A stretch of DNA of 64,000 nucleotides from Alphaproteobacteria bacterium. GTDB lineage: Bacteria; Pseudomonadota; Alphaproteobacteria; Paracaedibacterales; VGCI01. The stretch spans positions 1 through 64,000 of the forward strand of contig JAIESE010000038.1 of assembly GCA_019746225.1 (NCBI GenBank), written 5' to 3'. Shown in pieces: positions 33,793-42,858 of this stretch. The number at the start of each line of letters is the position of its first letter. Within the stretch, counting starts at the first letter, position 1. A model generated the notes under the pieces. It did not search any database. It saw nothing but the letters and a program-made list of their open reading frames with translations, and was not told where the DNA came from. A program made the translations under genes and the position numbers.

Positions 33793-34095
33793 GTGATTTA
33801 TACATTGAAATCTGCAGGTCCAAAGATAGAAGTCGATATGAAGGGTCGTCTGACTTTTGCTGATTACAGCAGCTTTCGTGAGATTACTCAGATCGTGACA
33901 GATAACAATAGCAAGTGCTGTTTATTTGACCTAACAGAACTTGAATTCATCGATTCTGCAGGCTTGGGAATGCTTTTAATTGCTCGAGATAAACTGCAGT
34001 CAGTAAACGGCAATGTTATTTTGAAAGGCGCCCAAGGCCAAGTCAAAAAAATGCTGGATCTCGGGAGATTTGATAGTTTATTTAACATAGAGTGA
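33793..34095 (+). CDS. STAS-domain anti-anti-sigma factor
   Basis: The 100-residue protein is a single STAS domain with the phosphorylatable serine in FIDSAGLGML (Ser55). Such proteins bind an RsbW-type partner when unphosphorylated and release it when phosphorylated. It starts at GTG with AGGAG 9 bases upstream. It is the first gene of a four-gene signalling operon (STAS, HATPase, receiver-PP2C, histidine kinase). Confidence 0.88.
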   Translation: MIYTLKSAGPKIEVDMKGRLTFADYSSFREITQIVTDNNSKCCLFDLTELEFIDSAGLGMLLIARDKLQSVNGNVILKGAQGQVKKMLDLGRFDSLFNIE

Positions 34096-34100
34096 ATTTG

Positions 34101-34787
34101 ATGCCAATTGCTCCATCTGAAAAAGCTCAAAAGAATAGTGACCAACTGCAGCCTTTTGCAAAGGCTGTAAAGAAGGCTGACTCAAAATCTTCTAGCCTGG
34201 AAGAAAGAGCCCTCTTATATGATCATAGTCCGACGACGCAAGATCTGATTGATGCGATTCAAAATAACTATACAATACTCATTGAAGATACAACCCTGAA
34301 ACATGGAATGAGTGGCTTTGAAGCTCCCATCGGAGAGTTTGCTTTGTCTTTGACAACACTCACCGCGTATATCATTGATATTATTGCCGTTCTCGACCAT
34401 TTTCTCCTTCATAAAACTGTTCTTCATCCTGTTTTATGTGAGCAAATTCTAACTTCAACACATGAAGTTGTCACAAACGCAATTTTATGGAGCAATTTAG
34501 AAGTTGACTGCCCCAATAACCGGGAAAAATCACTCAATTTTTGTGATTTAATCAAAGATCGATTAAAGAATACAATTTTGGCTAGACGCTTGTTGAAGCT
34601 GAATTTTCATGTCAACCCAGAGTCGGTGGATGTTGTGATTATCAGCTCAGGCAAAGGGTTTGATTGGCATAACGCCGTTTCAAAAATTTCCAGTGACTTT
34701 CAAGGCCTCGCTATTATAAATACTTTTGCAGATGAAGTTGTGGTCCAAGATCAAGGAAAAGTTCTTCGCTTGCGATTTTTCACTTGA
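34101..34787 (+). CDS. RsbW-like HATPase (anti-sigma/partner-switch kinase), divergent
   Basis: The 228-residue protein has the GHKL features of RsbW/SpoIIAB in its second half: an N-box STHEVVTNAILW, a G1-like SSGKGFDW and GLAIINTFADEV. The aspartate usual in DxGxG is replaced by serine, so ATP binding may be weak. The N-terminal 70 residues are an extension unusual for RsbW. A GTG at 34092 overlapping the STAS stop is an alternative start. No sigma factor gene is adjacent, so its target may be a different output protein. Confidence 0.7.
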   Translation: MPIAPSEKAQKNSDQLQPFAKAVKKADSKSSSLEERALLYDHSPTTQDLIDAIQNNYTILIEDTTLKHGMSGFEAPIGEFALSLTTLTAYIIDIIAVLDHFLLHKTVLHPVLCEQILTSTHEVVTNAILWSNLEVDCPNNREKSLNFCDLIKDRLKNTILARRLLKLNFHVNPESVDVVIISSGKGFDWHNAVSKISSDFQGLAIINTFADEVVVQDQGKVLRLRFFT

Positions 34788-34795
34788 GGCCCAAC

Positions 34796-35998
34796 ATGCT
34801 GAATAAGCAACTCAATATCGGACAAAGAAACGCTGCCTTCTTTGATAGCCGCATTTTGGTTGTAGATGATGCTGCGCTCAACCGCGAACTTATCCTAAGC
34901 TACTTAGAAAGTGCCGGGTTTAAGAATCTGGACGTTGCTGTAGATGGCAAGGAAGCCTTAACAAAAATTGAAACTTTTTTTCCAGACATCATGATTTTGG
35001 ATCTCGTCATGCCTGAGATGGACGGGGTCCAAGTGATTAAAGCTTTGCGTAAGGACATGAACCTAAAGCACTTACCCATTATTGTCCAAACGGCGTTAAG
35101 TGAACCGGAGCAACGCATTGAGGCCTGGGAATCTGGAGCAAGCGACGTCATCACAAAACCCATTCATCGATTGGAGCTCTTATCAAGAGTAAAGGTACAA
35201 CTCGAAAACTCCATCCTTCTACAAGAATTGGAAGAATACCAGAAGGTGGCCCAAAAGGATATTGACCAGGCCTTTGAGGTTCAGCAGTCACTTCTTCCGT
35301 CTCCTGAATTGGTAGCTGAATTGGAACAACGTCATAACATAAAAATCGACTCGTTGTTTGTGCCTTCCCGCTTTCTAAGTGGGGATATGTGGGGCATTTT
35401 GGATATTGGACCAACACAACTTGTCATCTGGATTTGTGACTTTTCAGGTAAAGGGATTCGGGCCGCTTTGCACACCTTTCGACTTCACACACTTATACAG
35501 GAATTTAAACATTGTGCTGATGATCCTGGAGAGATTATTGATGCTTTGAATAGTCGACTGATCAGCGTCATGCCAGCTGGGCAATTCTCCACATTTCTGA
35601 TTGGCGTTATTGACTTTAAAACGGATCTTTTCACCTACACCTCAGCAAGTGCAACACATCCTCTCATTTATTTCCCACAAGAAAAGAAATTTGAAGTGGG
35701 AGATGGATCGGGAGTTCCTTTAGGCATTGTTGCCCGACCAAGCTATCCTTTAAGAACCATGGCTTTCTCAAAAGGGGCATCTCTTATTCTATACAGTGAC
35801 TTACTTTGGGAATTTAAAGCTGTTCCGGGTGTCTTTTTGGATGAAGGCAACCTTGACAGCTTTGCCAAAGAACTGGATGGGGAAAGAGTTGTACAAACGG
35901 TTCGAGACCAAGTTGGCCTTTTAGGAGATCCTTCTTTTTCCGATGACCTAACCTTAATTGAAGTAACCCGAATACCCGAAGAGAAGTTAGAAAGATGA
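34796..35998 (+). CDS. Response regulator with PP2C (SpoIIE/RsbU-type) phosphatase output
   Basis: A 400-residue protein: an N-terminal receiver with VVDDAALNRE, phospho-acceptor aspartate in PDIMILDLVMPEMDG and Lys in DVITKPIH, a short helical linker (YQKVAQKDIDQAFEVQQSLLPS), then a PP2C domain with FLSGDMWGI, ICDFSGKGIRAAL and FSDDLTLIEV metal motifs. It should dephosphorylate the STAS protein once phosphorylated by the kinase that follows. The start is set by GAGG 6 bases upstream. Its stop overlaps the next start by 4 bases. Confidence 0.9.
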   Translation: MLNKQLNIGQRNAAFFDSRILVVDDAALNRELILSYLESAGFKNLDVAVDGKEALTKIETFFPDIMILDLVMPEMDGVQVIKALRKDMNLKHLPIIVQTALSEPEQRIEAWESGASDVITKPIHRLELLSRVKVQLENSILLQELEEYQKVAQKDIDQAFEVQQSLLPSPELVAELEQRHNIKIDSLFVPSRFLSGDMWGILDIGPTQLVIWICDFSGKGIRAALHTFRLHTLIQEFKHCADDPGEIIDALNSRLISVMPAGQFSTFLIGVIDFKTDLFTYTSASATHPLIYFPQEKKFEVGDGSGVPLGIVARPSYPLRTMAFSKGASLILYSDLLWEFKAVPGVFLDEGNLDSFAKELDGERVVQTVRDQVGLLGDPSFSDDLTLIEVTRIPEEKLER

Positions 35999-37644
35999 AC
36001 ACCAGCGTAAGAAATGTCATTTTTAGAGATATTTTTCTTTATTTTTCCATCGCGATAACGATATGCCTTGGAACAATAATATTTATTACATCATCAAGTT
36101 ATTGGATTATTCGATACCATGATTTTACAGACTCTCGCGTGCTCGTGGAAAATGCTCTCGATAATGAGACAAAGAAGCTTTTAAGTCTAACAAAGGGGTA
36201 TGCCACAGGAAATTTAGTATATGAAAACCTCGTTTCAAACCCAAATGAAAAGTGGTTTATTGATAACATAGCTGAAGACCTATGGAAAAACTTTGGTGTG
36301 GATTTTGCTGGTATCATTAATGCAAGCGGAGAAACGCTTTTTCTCAACACCCAAGATGAGAATATTCGAAAAAACATAAGGTCTTTCCAAAACTCCTTTC
36401 AAGGCCTTGTAGAGGGGTTAAAAAAGAAAGAGAATGGGGAGGTATATTATAAGATTATTCACTATAAAAATGTTGTCTATATCTCATCAATCTCTAGAAT
36501 TCATAGCTTTAACAAAAGTGAACAACTCGGTAACGACAAGCCTGCCTACTTGATTCTTACCCAAACATTGGATGATGACTTTTTCCAATCCATGAGCCAA
36601 ACTTTTGGAATTGATGGATTGCGATATGTCAAGAAAAAGGATGAGGCTACCCTCATTGATTCACTTTATTTACCCTTGAGGGATGATGGTGAGACGGTTG
36701 GCTACCTCACTTGGCTGCCAAAAAATACAGCGCAAGCGCTCTTACCTAGCCTTCTTCCGACAGGAATATCCGTTACCTTATTGTTGTGTGTTATTGGAGT
36801 TTTCTTAACCCGAAATGTCATGCAAGCGGCTTCTTCGCACGATGAATTAATCCAGGAATTAACAAAAACATCGGAACGCTTGAGAGATGCCAAAGAAGTG
36901 GCAGAAAAATCAAGCAATGCAAAATCAAAATTCCTTGCAACAATGAGCCACGAAATACGAACACCTATGAATGGCATCATAGGTATGGTGAGCCTCTTGA
37001 AGGAAACAGCTTTAAATCATACTCAAAATAACTATGTAAATACGATCTACGCCTCAGCAGATGCGTTGATGAATATGCTCTCAAGCATTTTGGAATATAG
37101 CAAACTTGAAGCAGGCCAAGCGGAATTATTTCTAAAACCCATCAACGTGGTAACCCTGGTTAAGGAAATACATGGCCTTCTTGTTCCTACGGCAATGCAA
37201 AAGAAGTTGAAATTTGAAACCTTCTTTAGCAATCATTTGCCAGAAAATGTGAAGACGGATCCCGTTCGCCTTCGTCAGATTTTATTGAATCTGACGACAA
37301 ATGCACTGAACTTCACCCAAAAAGGTCAAGTGCAAATAAAGGTGTCAACAGTTCCTTTAAGTGACCAAAAGCAAGAAATTATATTCCAAGTTAAAGATAC
37401 AGGAGCTGGTATTTCTGAGGCTAATCAGGCCCATCTTTTTGAAGAGACTTATCAAGGCACCACCTCCACACTGGCTAAGACGCAAGGCACGGGATTAGGG
37501 CTCAATATGGTTAAGAGCCTTGTCAATTTAATGGGGGGAAAGCTCGGTGTTGAAAGCACCCTCGGACAAGGAAGCACCTTCTGGTTCAGCATCCCAGTGG
37601 AAGTTTGTGATCAAAAAAATCCATTTCCTTCCGTTGAAGTATGA
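35995..37644 (+). CDS. Sensor histidine kinase with CHASE4-like periplasmic domain
   Basis: The 549-residue protein has a first membrane helix at about residues 14-36, a periplasmic sensor of about 230 residues resembling CHASE4 (GVDFAGIINASGETLFL), a second membrane helix at about 250-270, then HisKA with MSHEIRTPMNGI, an N-box LLNLTTNALNFT, G1 VKDTGAGISE and G2 GTGLGLNMVKS. It has no receiver domain and should phosphorylate the receiver-PP2C protein just upstream, with which it overlaps by 4 bases. It is the last gene of the partner-switch operon. Confidence 0.9.
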   Translation: MNTSVRNVIFRDIFLYFSIAITICLGTIIFITSSSYWIIRYHDFTDSRVLVENALDNETKKLLSLTKGYATGNLVYENLVSNPNEKWFIDNIAEDLWKNFGVDFAGIINASGETLFLNTQDENIRKNIRSFQNSFQGLVEGLKKKENGEVYYKIIHYKNVVYISSISRIHSFNKSEQLGNDKPAYLILTQTLDDDFFQSMSQTFGIDGLRYVKKKDEATLIDSLYLPLRDDGETVGYLTWLPKNTAQALLPSLLPTGISVTLLLCVIGVFLTRNVMQAASSHDELIQELTKTSERLRDAKEVAEKSSNAKSKFLATMSHEIRTPMNGIIGMVSLLKETALNHTQNNYVNTIYASADALMNMLSSILEYSKLEAGQAELFLKPINVVTLVKEIHGLLVPTAMQKKLKFETFFSNHLPENVKTDPVRLRQILLNLTTNALNFTQKGQVQIKVSTVPLSDQKQEIIFQVKDTGAGISEANQAHLFEETYQGTTSTLAKTQGTGLGLNMVKSLVNLMGGKLGVESTLGQGSTFWFSIPVEVCDQKNPFPSVEV

Positions 37645-37866
37645 GCTTTCAAGGGAAAATGAGAGAAGATAAGAATGAACGAAGAGTTGTCATTTTGACA
37701 CCTCGAAACATCAAGGATTCAGTCATTTTTCTTGATTTCTCTTGCCTTTTGAGTCAATTTCAGATAAATTTATTACAATCAATGACGAATCCCTTTTCGA
37801 TTTATTTGTCAAAATCATAATCACAATTGTGAAGTTTATTCCTCTATCTGTTAAGGAAATCAAGTA

Positions 37867-39648
37867 ATGACGCGCGACTTAATGACGAAAGATGTCTGGA
37901 TATTTATCCTTCGGTCCATACGGCCCTTTCCCATCGCCATTGGAACGATGGTGTTTATGGCTGTGTTTTGGGCGGTTGATTTATCTTTGCGCCCCTACAT
38001 ATTGAAAGTCATTTTGAATCGTTTGGCAGAAAATCATGGAGGTGATATTTTCTCCTATCTTGCTGTTCCAGTCCTTTTCTTTATGTTTCTAGCCTTCTTC
38101 ATGACCACTCTTTCTCGCATTTATGGGTACTATGTTGAAATAGATATGATTCCTCGCCTTCGTCAGCAACTCGCCCAAACAGCATTTGGCAGCTTTTTGA
38201 AGCAAAGCCATTCTTTTTTCCAAAATCAATTCTCAGGAAGTTTGGGCAACAAAATTAATGATTTGAGTAGCGATATTCCAGAACTTTTGCAAACAGTGAT
38301 TGACCGCTGTTTTGCGAGCTTCTTGGCCCTCTTGGTAGCTATTGTTACCCTTTGGACCGTGAGCACTCAATTTGCCCTCCTCATGGCCGGTTGGACCTCC
38401 ATGTTCTTGTTGGGATCCCTCTTCTTTTCGAACCGCCTTATCACGCTTTCTGATAAATGGTCAGAGTATATTTCCATGATTACCGGAAAAATTGTGGATT
38501 CCCTTTCCAACATTTTGTCCATTCGTTTGTTTGCGCGGTCCTCTCAAGAGGCTAAAATCCTTAAGAATACTTTTGATCAAGCAGTGGTCGCAGAGCGGAA
38601 GCTTCAATGGACCTACTTTTGGGTTTGGTTCATTTATGGATATGCCTTTGTCATTGCTCAAGGCTTTAATGTCTATTTTTTGATGAAGGGGTATCAAGAA
38701 GGAGTTATCTCTGTTGGTGATTTTGCGTTGGTATTAAGCATCAATATTTCGATCGTCGAATTTTTGTGGAATGTAACGAAAGATTTCTCTCAATTTTCCA
38801 AATCCTTTGGCAAGATCACACAAGCCTTGCGCACCATTATGTTGCCTGTTGAAATCGTAGATCAGGCGGATGCAAAGACACTCCATGTCAAACGTGGGGA
38901 GATTGCCTTCAAAGATGTTCGGTTCCATTACAAAGGAACGACCCCTCTTTTTGAGAAGAAAACAATCATCATAAAACCTGGTCAAAAGGTTGGACTGGTT
39001 GGCTTCTCTGGCAGCGGCAAAACCACGTTTGTGAATCTGATTTTACGCCTTTATGACGTCACATCAGGACAAATCTTAATTGATGGCGAAGATATTCGCA
39101 CCGTTACCCAAGATTCTTTGCACGAAGCCATTGGGATGATTCCTCAAGACCCGTCGCTCTTTAATCGATCCTTGCTGGAAAATATACGGTTTGGTCGTTT
39201 AAATGCCAGTGATGCTGAAGTGAAACTTGCCGCAAAAAAAGCCTATGCACATCTCTTCATTAAGGAATTGGCTGATCAATATGAGACCCTTGTGGGAGAG
39301 CGGGGCATCAAGCTTTCGGGTGGCCAGCGTCAGCGCATCTCCATTGCACGGGTGGTTTTGAAAAACGCTCCAATTCTCATTTTAGATGAGGCCACCTCGC
39401 AACTTGACTCGATCACAGAAACACTCATTCAGGATAGCCTTTGGGAACTGATGCGGGATAAGACAGCCCTTGTGATAGCCCATCGTCTCTCAACATTGCT
39501 AAACATGGACCGCATTTTGGTCTTCGACAAGGGCAAAATCGTGCAAGACGGAACGCATGCAGAGCTTCTTGAAAAAGGGGGACTCTATAAGACATTATGG
39601 AGCACGCAAGTGGGTGGATTTTTGCCCCAATACAAGAAGCCGAAGTAA
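37867..39648 (+). CDS. ABC exporter, fused membrane and ATPase domains
   Basis: The 593-residue half-transporter has six membrane helices in residues 1-330 and an ATPase domain with Walker A GFSGSGKTTFV, Q-loop IPQDPSLF, signature LSGGQRQRISIAR, Walker B ILILDEATS and switch His in IAHRLS. The family includes lipid flippases (MsbA) and multidrug exporters. The RDL-MTKDVW start has AAGGAA upstream. No partner gene is adjacent, so it probably works as a homodimer. The substrate is unknown; peptide or lipid export are both possible. Confidence 0.9.
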   Translation: MTRDLMTKDVWIFILRSIRPFPIAIGTMVFMAVFWAVDLSLRPYILKVILNRLAENHGGDIFSYLAVPVLFFMFLAFFMTTLSRIYGYYVEIDMIPRLRQQLAQTAFGSFLKQSHSFFQNQFSGSLGNKINDLSSDIPELLQTVIDRCFASFLALLVAIVTLWTVSTQFALLMAGWTSMFLLGSLFFSNRLITLSDKWSEYISMITGKIVDSLSNILSIRLFARSSQEAKILKNTFDQAVVAERKLQWTYFWVWFIYGYAFVIAQGFNVYFLMKGYQEGVISVGDFALVLSINISIVEFLWNVTKDFSQFSKSFGKITQALRTIMLPVEIVDQADAKTLHVKRGEIAFKDVRFHYKGTTPLFEKKTIIIKPGQKVGLVGFSGSGKTTFVNLILRLYDVTSGQILIDGEDIRTVTQDSLHEAIGMIPQDPSLFNRSLLENIRFGRLNASDAEVKLAAKKAYAHLFIKELADQYETLVGERGIKLSGGQRQRISIARVVLKNAPILILDEATSQLDSITETLIQDSLWELMRDKTALVIAHRLSTLLNMDRILVFDKGKIVQDGTHAELLEKGGLYKTLWSTQVGGFLPQYKKPK

Positions 39649-39732
39649 CGCGGATATTCACGCTTATGGACAATAGCACCTCAGAAAAGCTATGGTGACC
39701 AAAATCAACCCCTGACTTTAAGAACGAACTCC

Positions 39733-40434
39733 ATGAATAACGATTCTTTACCCACCCAAAGGTATGTGTGGGGCCGCCGTCAGTCGCGCCCTCTTAAAGA
39801 TAACCAACGAAAAGCGATGGCGGATATATGGCCAAAAGTCTCTCTGGAATTGCCAGAGCAAGCGATGATCAACCCTGACGATTTATTTTCCCCTCCCCTC
39901 AAGAGTTTATGGGTTGAAATCGGCTTCGGGGGGGGAGAGCATCTTGCCGCCCAGGCTATCCGCCATCCGGATGTTGGATTTGTAGGGTGTGAGCCCTTTG
40001 TGAATGGGGTAGCAACATTGGTGCTGCAGATTCAAGAGCAATCCTTGCAAAATATCCGCATTGTCAAAGATGATGCGCGCCTTCTTCTGGCAAGACTGCC
40101 GGATCAGTCCGTAGGAGCGTTTTTCGTGCTGTTTCCCGACCCTTGGCCAAAGAAGCGTCATAACAAACGCCGAATCATTCAAGATGCCTCTGTGGATGCG
40201 TTTACCCGCATCCTAAAGCCGGGAGGATCGTTGACCATGGCAACGGATGATGCAGACTATGCTCTTTGGATGCAAGATGTTATGTCTCGCCACCCAGAAT
40301 TTGAATTGGTTTTGGAGAGTCGCACCACCATTTATGAGCGCCCTGAGAACTGGCCGATCACGCGCTATGAACAAAAGGGCATCGCTTGCGGCCGCGCGCC
40401 TGTGTATTTGGTTTATAGGGTGAAAAAGCAATAA
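39733..40434 (+). CDS. trmB: tRNA (guanine-N7-)-methyltransferase
   Basis: The 233-residue protein has the TrmB pattern: RYVWGRRQSRPL, VEIGFGGGEHL as the S-adenosylmethionine loop, VGCEPFVNGVA, and FFVLFPDPWPKKRHNKRR with the PDPWxKxRHxKRR catalytic signature. It methylates G46 of tRNA. It is a single gene and a long inverted repeat follows its 3' end. Confidence 0.95.
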   Translation: MNNDSLPTQRYVWGRRQSRPLKDNQRKAMADIWPKVSLELPEQAMINPDDLFSPPLKSLWVEIGFGGGEHLAAQAIRHPDVGFVGCEPFVNGVATLVLQIQEQSLQNIRIVKDDARLLLARLPDQSVGAFFVLFPDPWPKKRHNKRRIIQDASVDAFTRILKPGGSLTMATDDADYALWMQDVMSRHPEFELVLESRTTIYERPENWPITRYEQKGIACGRAPVYLVYRVKKQ

Positions 40435-40496
40435 GAACCATTAACTTGAAACACACCCCTCACCTGCTCCTCCCGTTGGCTTCGCCGCGGTGAGTA

Positions 40497-40609
40497 TCGA
40501 CCTCTCCCACAAGGGGAGAGGTGAAAATACAAAAGGTTATATTTTATGAGTCAGTTTTAGGATACGAAAGATGGCTGTTCTTTACCTCTCCCCTTGTGGG
40601 AGAGATCGA
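40497..40609. repeat. Long inverted repeat with 26-bp arms
   Basis: Arms at 40497-40522 and 40584-40609 are complementary at 25 of 26 positions (core CCTCTCCC...GGGGAGAGG) and 61 bases apart. Each arm is itself palindromic, and weaker complementarity extends outward into 40450-40496 and 40610-40640. It sits between the ends of trmB and the gene at 40659, so it may also act as a bidirectional terminator. It looks like a dispersed REP- or MITE-like element. Confidence 0.75.
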
Positions 40610-40658
40610 CACGAATCTTTGCTTCGTGGCGGGTGATGGGTATTAAAGATGACTCCCC

Positions 40659-41141
40659 CTAACCCGCGACTTGTACCTTATTTTGCAGCTCACTTCTGTT
40701 TGACATTGTGTTAATAATGTTAGCGGCTGGAATTTCCTTTAGATCGATATGATCCTTATTATTTTGATGGTCAACAATCACATAGTCATGGGTATCGCAA
40801 TATTCCTGGCACCACTTTTCTCTGAGCTCTGATACATTTACATCAGCAGTGACCGGAATTTGAATAGGGTTGTGATAATCGCCTTTTGAAATCTCGATTA
40901 AATCGAGTTCTTGTTCAAAAGCTTCCTTGCCAACCTTGCTAAAAGAGCGCTCGAGAGTTTTGTGGAAAATATAGGATAATCGCTTGTTCGTAAAAAGAAC
41001 GAAGGTCCAAACATCTTGTGAAAAAGAAGAATTGGACTCGAGGAGCTTGGAGCTCTCAGTTGTGTTGATGTGATTAAATAGCCCATCGTAATCTTTAAAA
41101 AGACCGATGATGGTTCTGTCAGGGCCAAAGACTTGTATCAT
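40659..41141 (-). CDS. Hypothetical cytosolic protein, 160 aa
   Basis: The protein begins MIQVFGPDRTIIGLFKDYDGL and has mixed alpha/beta character with no signal peptide or membrane segment. GGAGAA lies 7 bases before the ATG at 41141. A QELDLIEISKGDYHNPIQI segment is the most conserved-looking part. I do not recognise the family. It is isolated: repeats lie downstream and a 500-base gene-free stretch upstream. Confidence 0.6.
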   Translation of the reverse strand: MIQVFGPDRTIIGLFKDYDGLFNHINTTESSKLLESNSSFSQDVWTFVLFTNKRLSYIFHKTLERSFSKVGKEAFEQELDLIEISKGDYHNPIQIPVTADVNVSELREKWCQEYCDTHDYVIVDHQNNKDHIDLKEIPAANIINTMSNRSELQNKVQVAG

Positions 41142-41649
41142 TTTCAAGTTCTCCTTGTTTTTATTCCCCTTTAACGGGTGTTTTAATCAAGTTTCCTCTT
41201 AAATGCCCACAGTTCTGGTGATCAGGCATATGTCATTTCAAATCTTGAATCTAAAAGCCTGAGCCCCAATTAAAACTCATCATGGAATAGTGACGGTATC
41301 CATCAAAAGAGGTACAACCAAGGTTGCCCCGTCATCCTGCAAGTCTCTCATCTTCCCTATGAAAGGGAGAGATTATGAGCCAAACTTTTGATCCACGATG
41401 AGCGCGCTTTTATGAGCAGGCCCATAGCTTTTATCAATTTTTGCTATTAAGGTACAATCGTATAGTTTATTTATTATCAATGTATACCTGTACCTATTAC
41501 TCTGCCTCATAAGTATGGAAATGTCAATGAAAATGTATAAGATTTTCAATAACTAAAGGAGAACTGCCTCATACAGGGCGAGGATTTTTTGGGCATTGGC
41601 AGTTTTGCTTGTTTAAGAAAAGAGGCGAGAGATGCGGCCTAGTGTCTCA
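41142..41649. other. Gene-free stretch
   Basis: No reading frame here is convincing. A short inverted repeat, AACTGCC with GGCAGTT about 29 bases apart (near 41563-41606), lies inside a segment preceded by AAAGGAG and could be the remnant of a lost gene or a structured leader. A repeat-like CTTCCCTATGAAAGGGAG lies near 41352. Nothing else is recognised. Confidence 0.3.
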
Positions 41650-42855
41650 TCAAGAAATTTGTTTAAAAACAATAGCATCCGAGAGGGGGCGCGATATTTC
41701 CCTTCCCATCCCTTCATCTTTGTCACCAACAATGTGATTTATGACTCTATTGTTGGCATACAAGCTGGAAGACCCCCCACCATCGAGGTTTATGGCTGAT
41801 TCGCACCCAAGATTTTTCAAGAGGGTAGCGAGCTCTAGCAAAGACAATCCGACTGCCGTGCCCTCCCCCCTAAACTCCTTAGCAACGATTTCCTTCATTT
41901 CTGTCATCGTAAGGTCACTCAACGAGGTTTTCTTATATTTCCACATAATTTTAGCTTTATTGTTCCCAATCACGGATTTGACTTCCTCTAGCGTCACTTC
42001 TTTCAAGGGTTTCTTGTACACATGTTCTGCCACAACAATGACGACTGTCCCATCTTTGCGGATGCCAAGCGCGGTTCGTGAATGAGGTGATTTATAAAAA
42101 TCTTGTTTATTATCCTCAAGAAGGGGGTTGATGTTCCCGTCTTGAAGCAAAATCGGAATTCCCATGACCGCAGAATATCCCGTCGACTTCGAAAGATCAA
42201 AAGGCTCCAAATGAATTTTGACACCATCCCCAACGGCAACTGGACCATGTGAAAACTTTATGGGGAGAGAAAGAACGAACCCCTTTTGAGGGATGAGGAT
42301 ATTCCCGTGTTTTGAAACTTCAACGACCTTATTGTCTTGATCTATAGCGATTTCCTGGCGCTCTTTAAGGGGCGTAAAGGTACGGGCCCCCCAGGTCTGC
42401 GAATACAAAATAACATCCCCATTTTTGCACAGTTTGTTCACTTTCTGAGGCGTGAAGGTATTTTTTCCTATTTTGATTTCGAGACGGGGCAAAACTTCTT
42501 CAATCTTGAAATTCTTTTGATCATGAATCAGACACGCATGTTTTTGAAGGGTGAGACCCACAATCTGTTGATTCACAATCAGGGTGCCACTCGGCATGCC
42601 ATCTTGGGTGTGACCTATTTCAAAAAATCCCCCATTGATCGCGATATCGGCCCCGGTTCGTTTGGCAATATCCTCTATGGTTTCGCGACCCCAGACTTGA
42701 TCGCGAGCTTTAATATAGTTGACGGTGTAATGTTGAGGTTGAAAGGTGATGATATGAATAACGTGTTGATCGCCTTTTCGGCATTCATAGGTATGGGCTT
42801 GAATGGCGCTGCAATTCAGGAGCAACAGCCATCCTACGATGATTAAAATATTCAT
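41650..42855 (-). CDS. Exported phosphodiester glycosidase-family protein (NAGPA domain)
   Basis: A 401-residue protein with signal peptide (WLLLLNCSAIQA) and the NAGPA/PF09992 motifs INGGFFE, SRTALGIRKDG and NLDGGGSSSLYANN. Relatives hydrolyse phosphodiester-linked sugars; the eukaryotic member uncovers mannose 6-phosphate tags. The start ATG is 3 bases after the stop of the nucleotide-sugar dehydrogenase, so the two are translated together. A role in surface polysaccharide or in remodelling host glycans is inference. Confidence 0.85.
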   Translation of the reverse strand: MNILIIVGWLLLLNCSAIQAHTYECRKGDQHVIHIITFQPQHYTVNYIKARDQVWGRETIEDIAKRTGADIAINGGFFEIGHTQDGMPSGTLIVNQQIVGLTLQKHACLIHDQKNFKIEEVLPRLEIKIGKNTFTPQKVNKLCKNGDVILYSQTWGARTFTPLKERQEIAIDQDNKVVEVSKHGNILIPQKGFVLSLPIKFSHGPVAVGDGVKIHLEPFDLSKSTGYSAVMGIPILLQDGNINPLLEDNKQDFYKSPHSRTALGIRKDGTVVIVVAEHVYKKPLKEVTLEEVKSVIGNNKAKIMWKYKKTSLSDLTMTEMKEIVAKEFRGEGTAVGLSLLELATLLKNLGCESAINLDGGGSSSLYANNRVINHIVGDKDEGMGREISRPLSDAIVFKQIS

Positions 42856-42858
42856 TCC

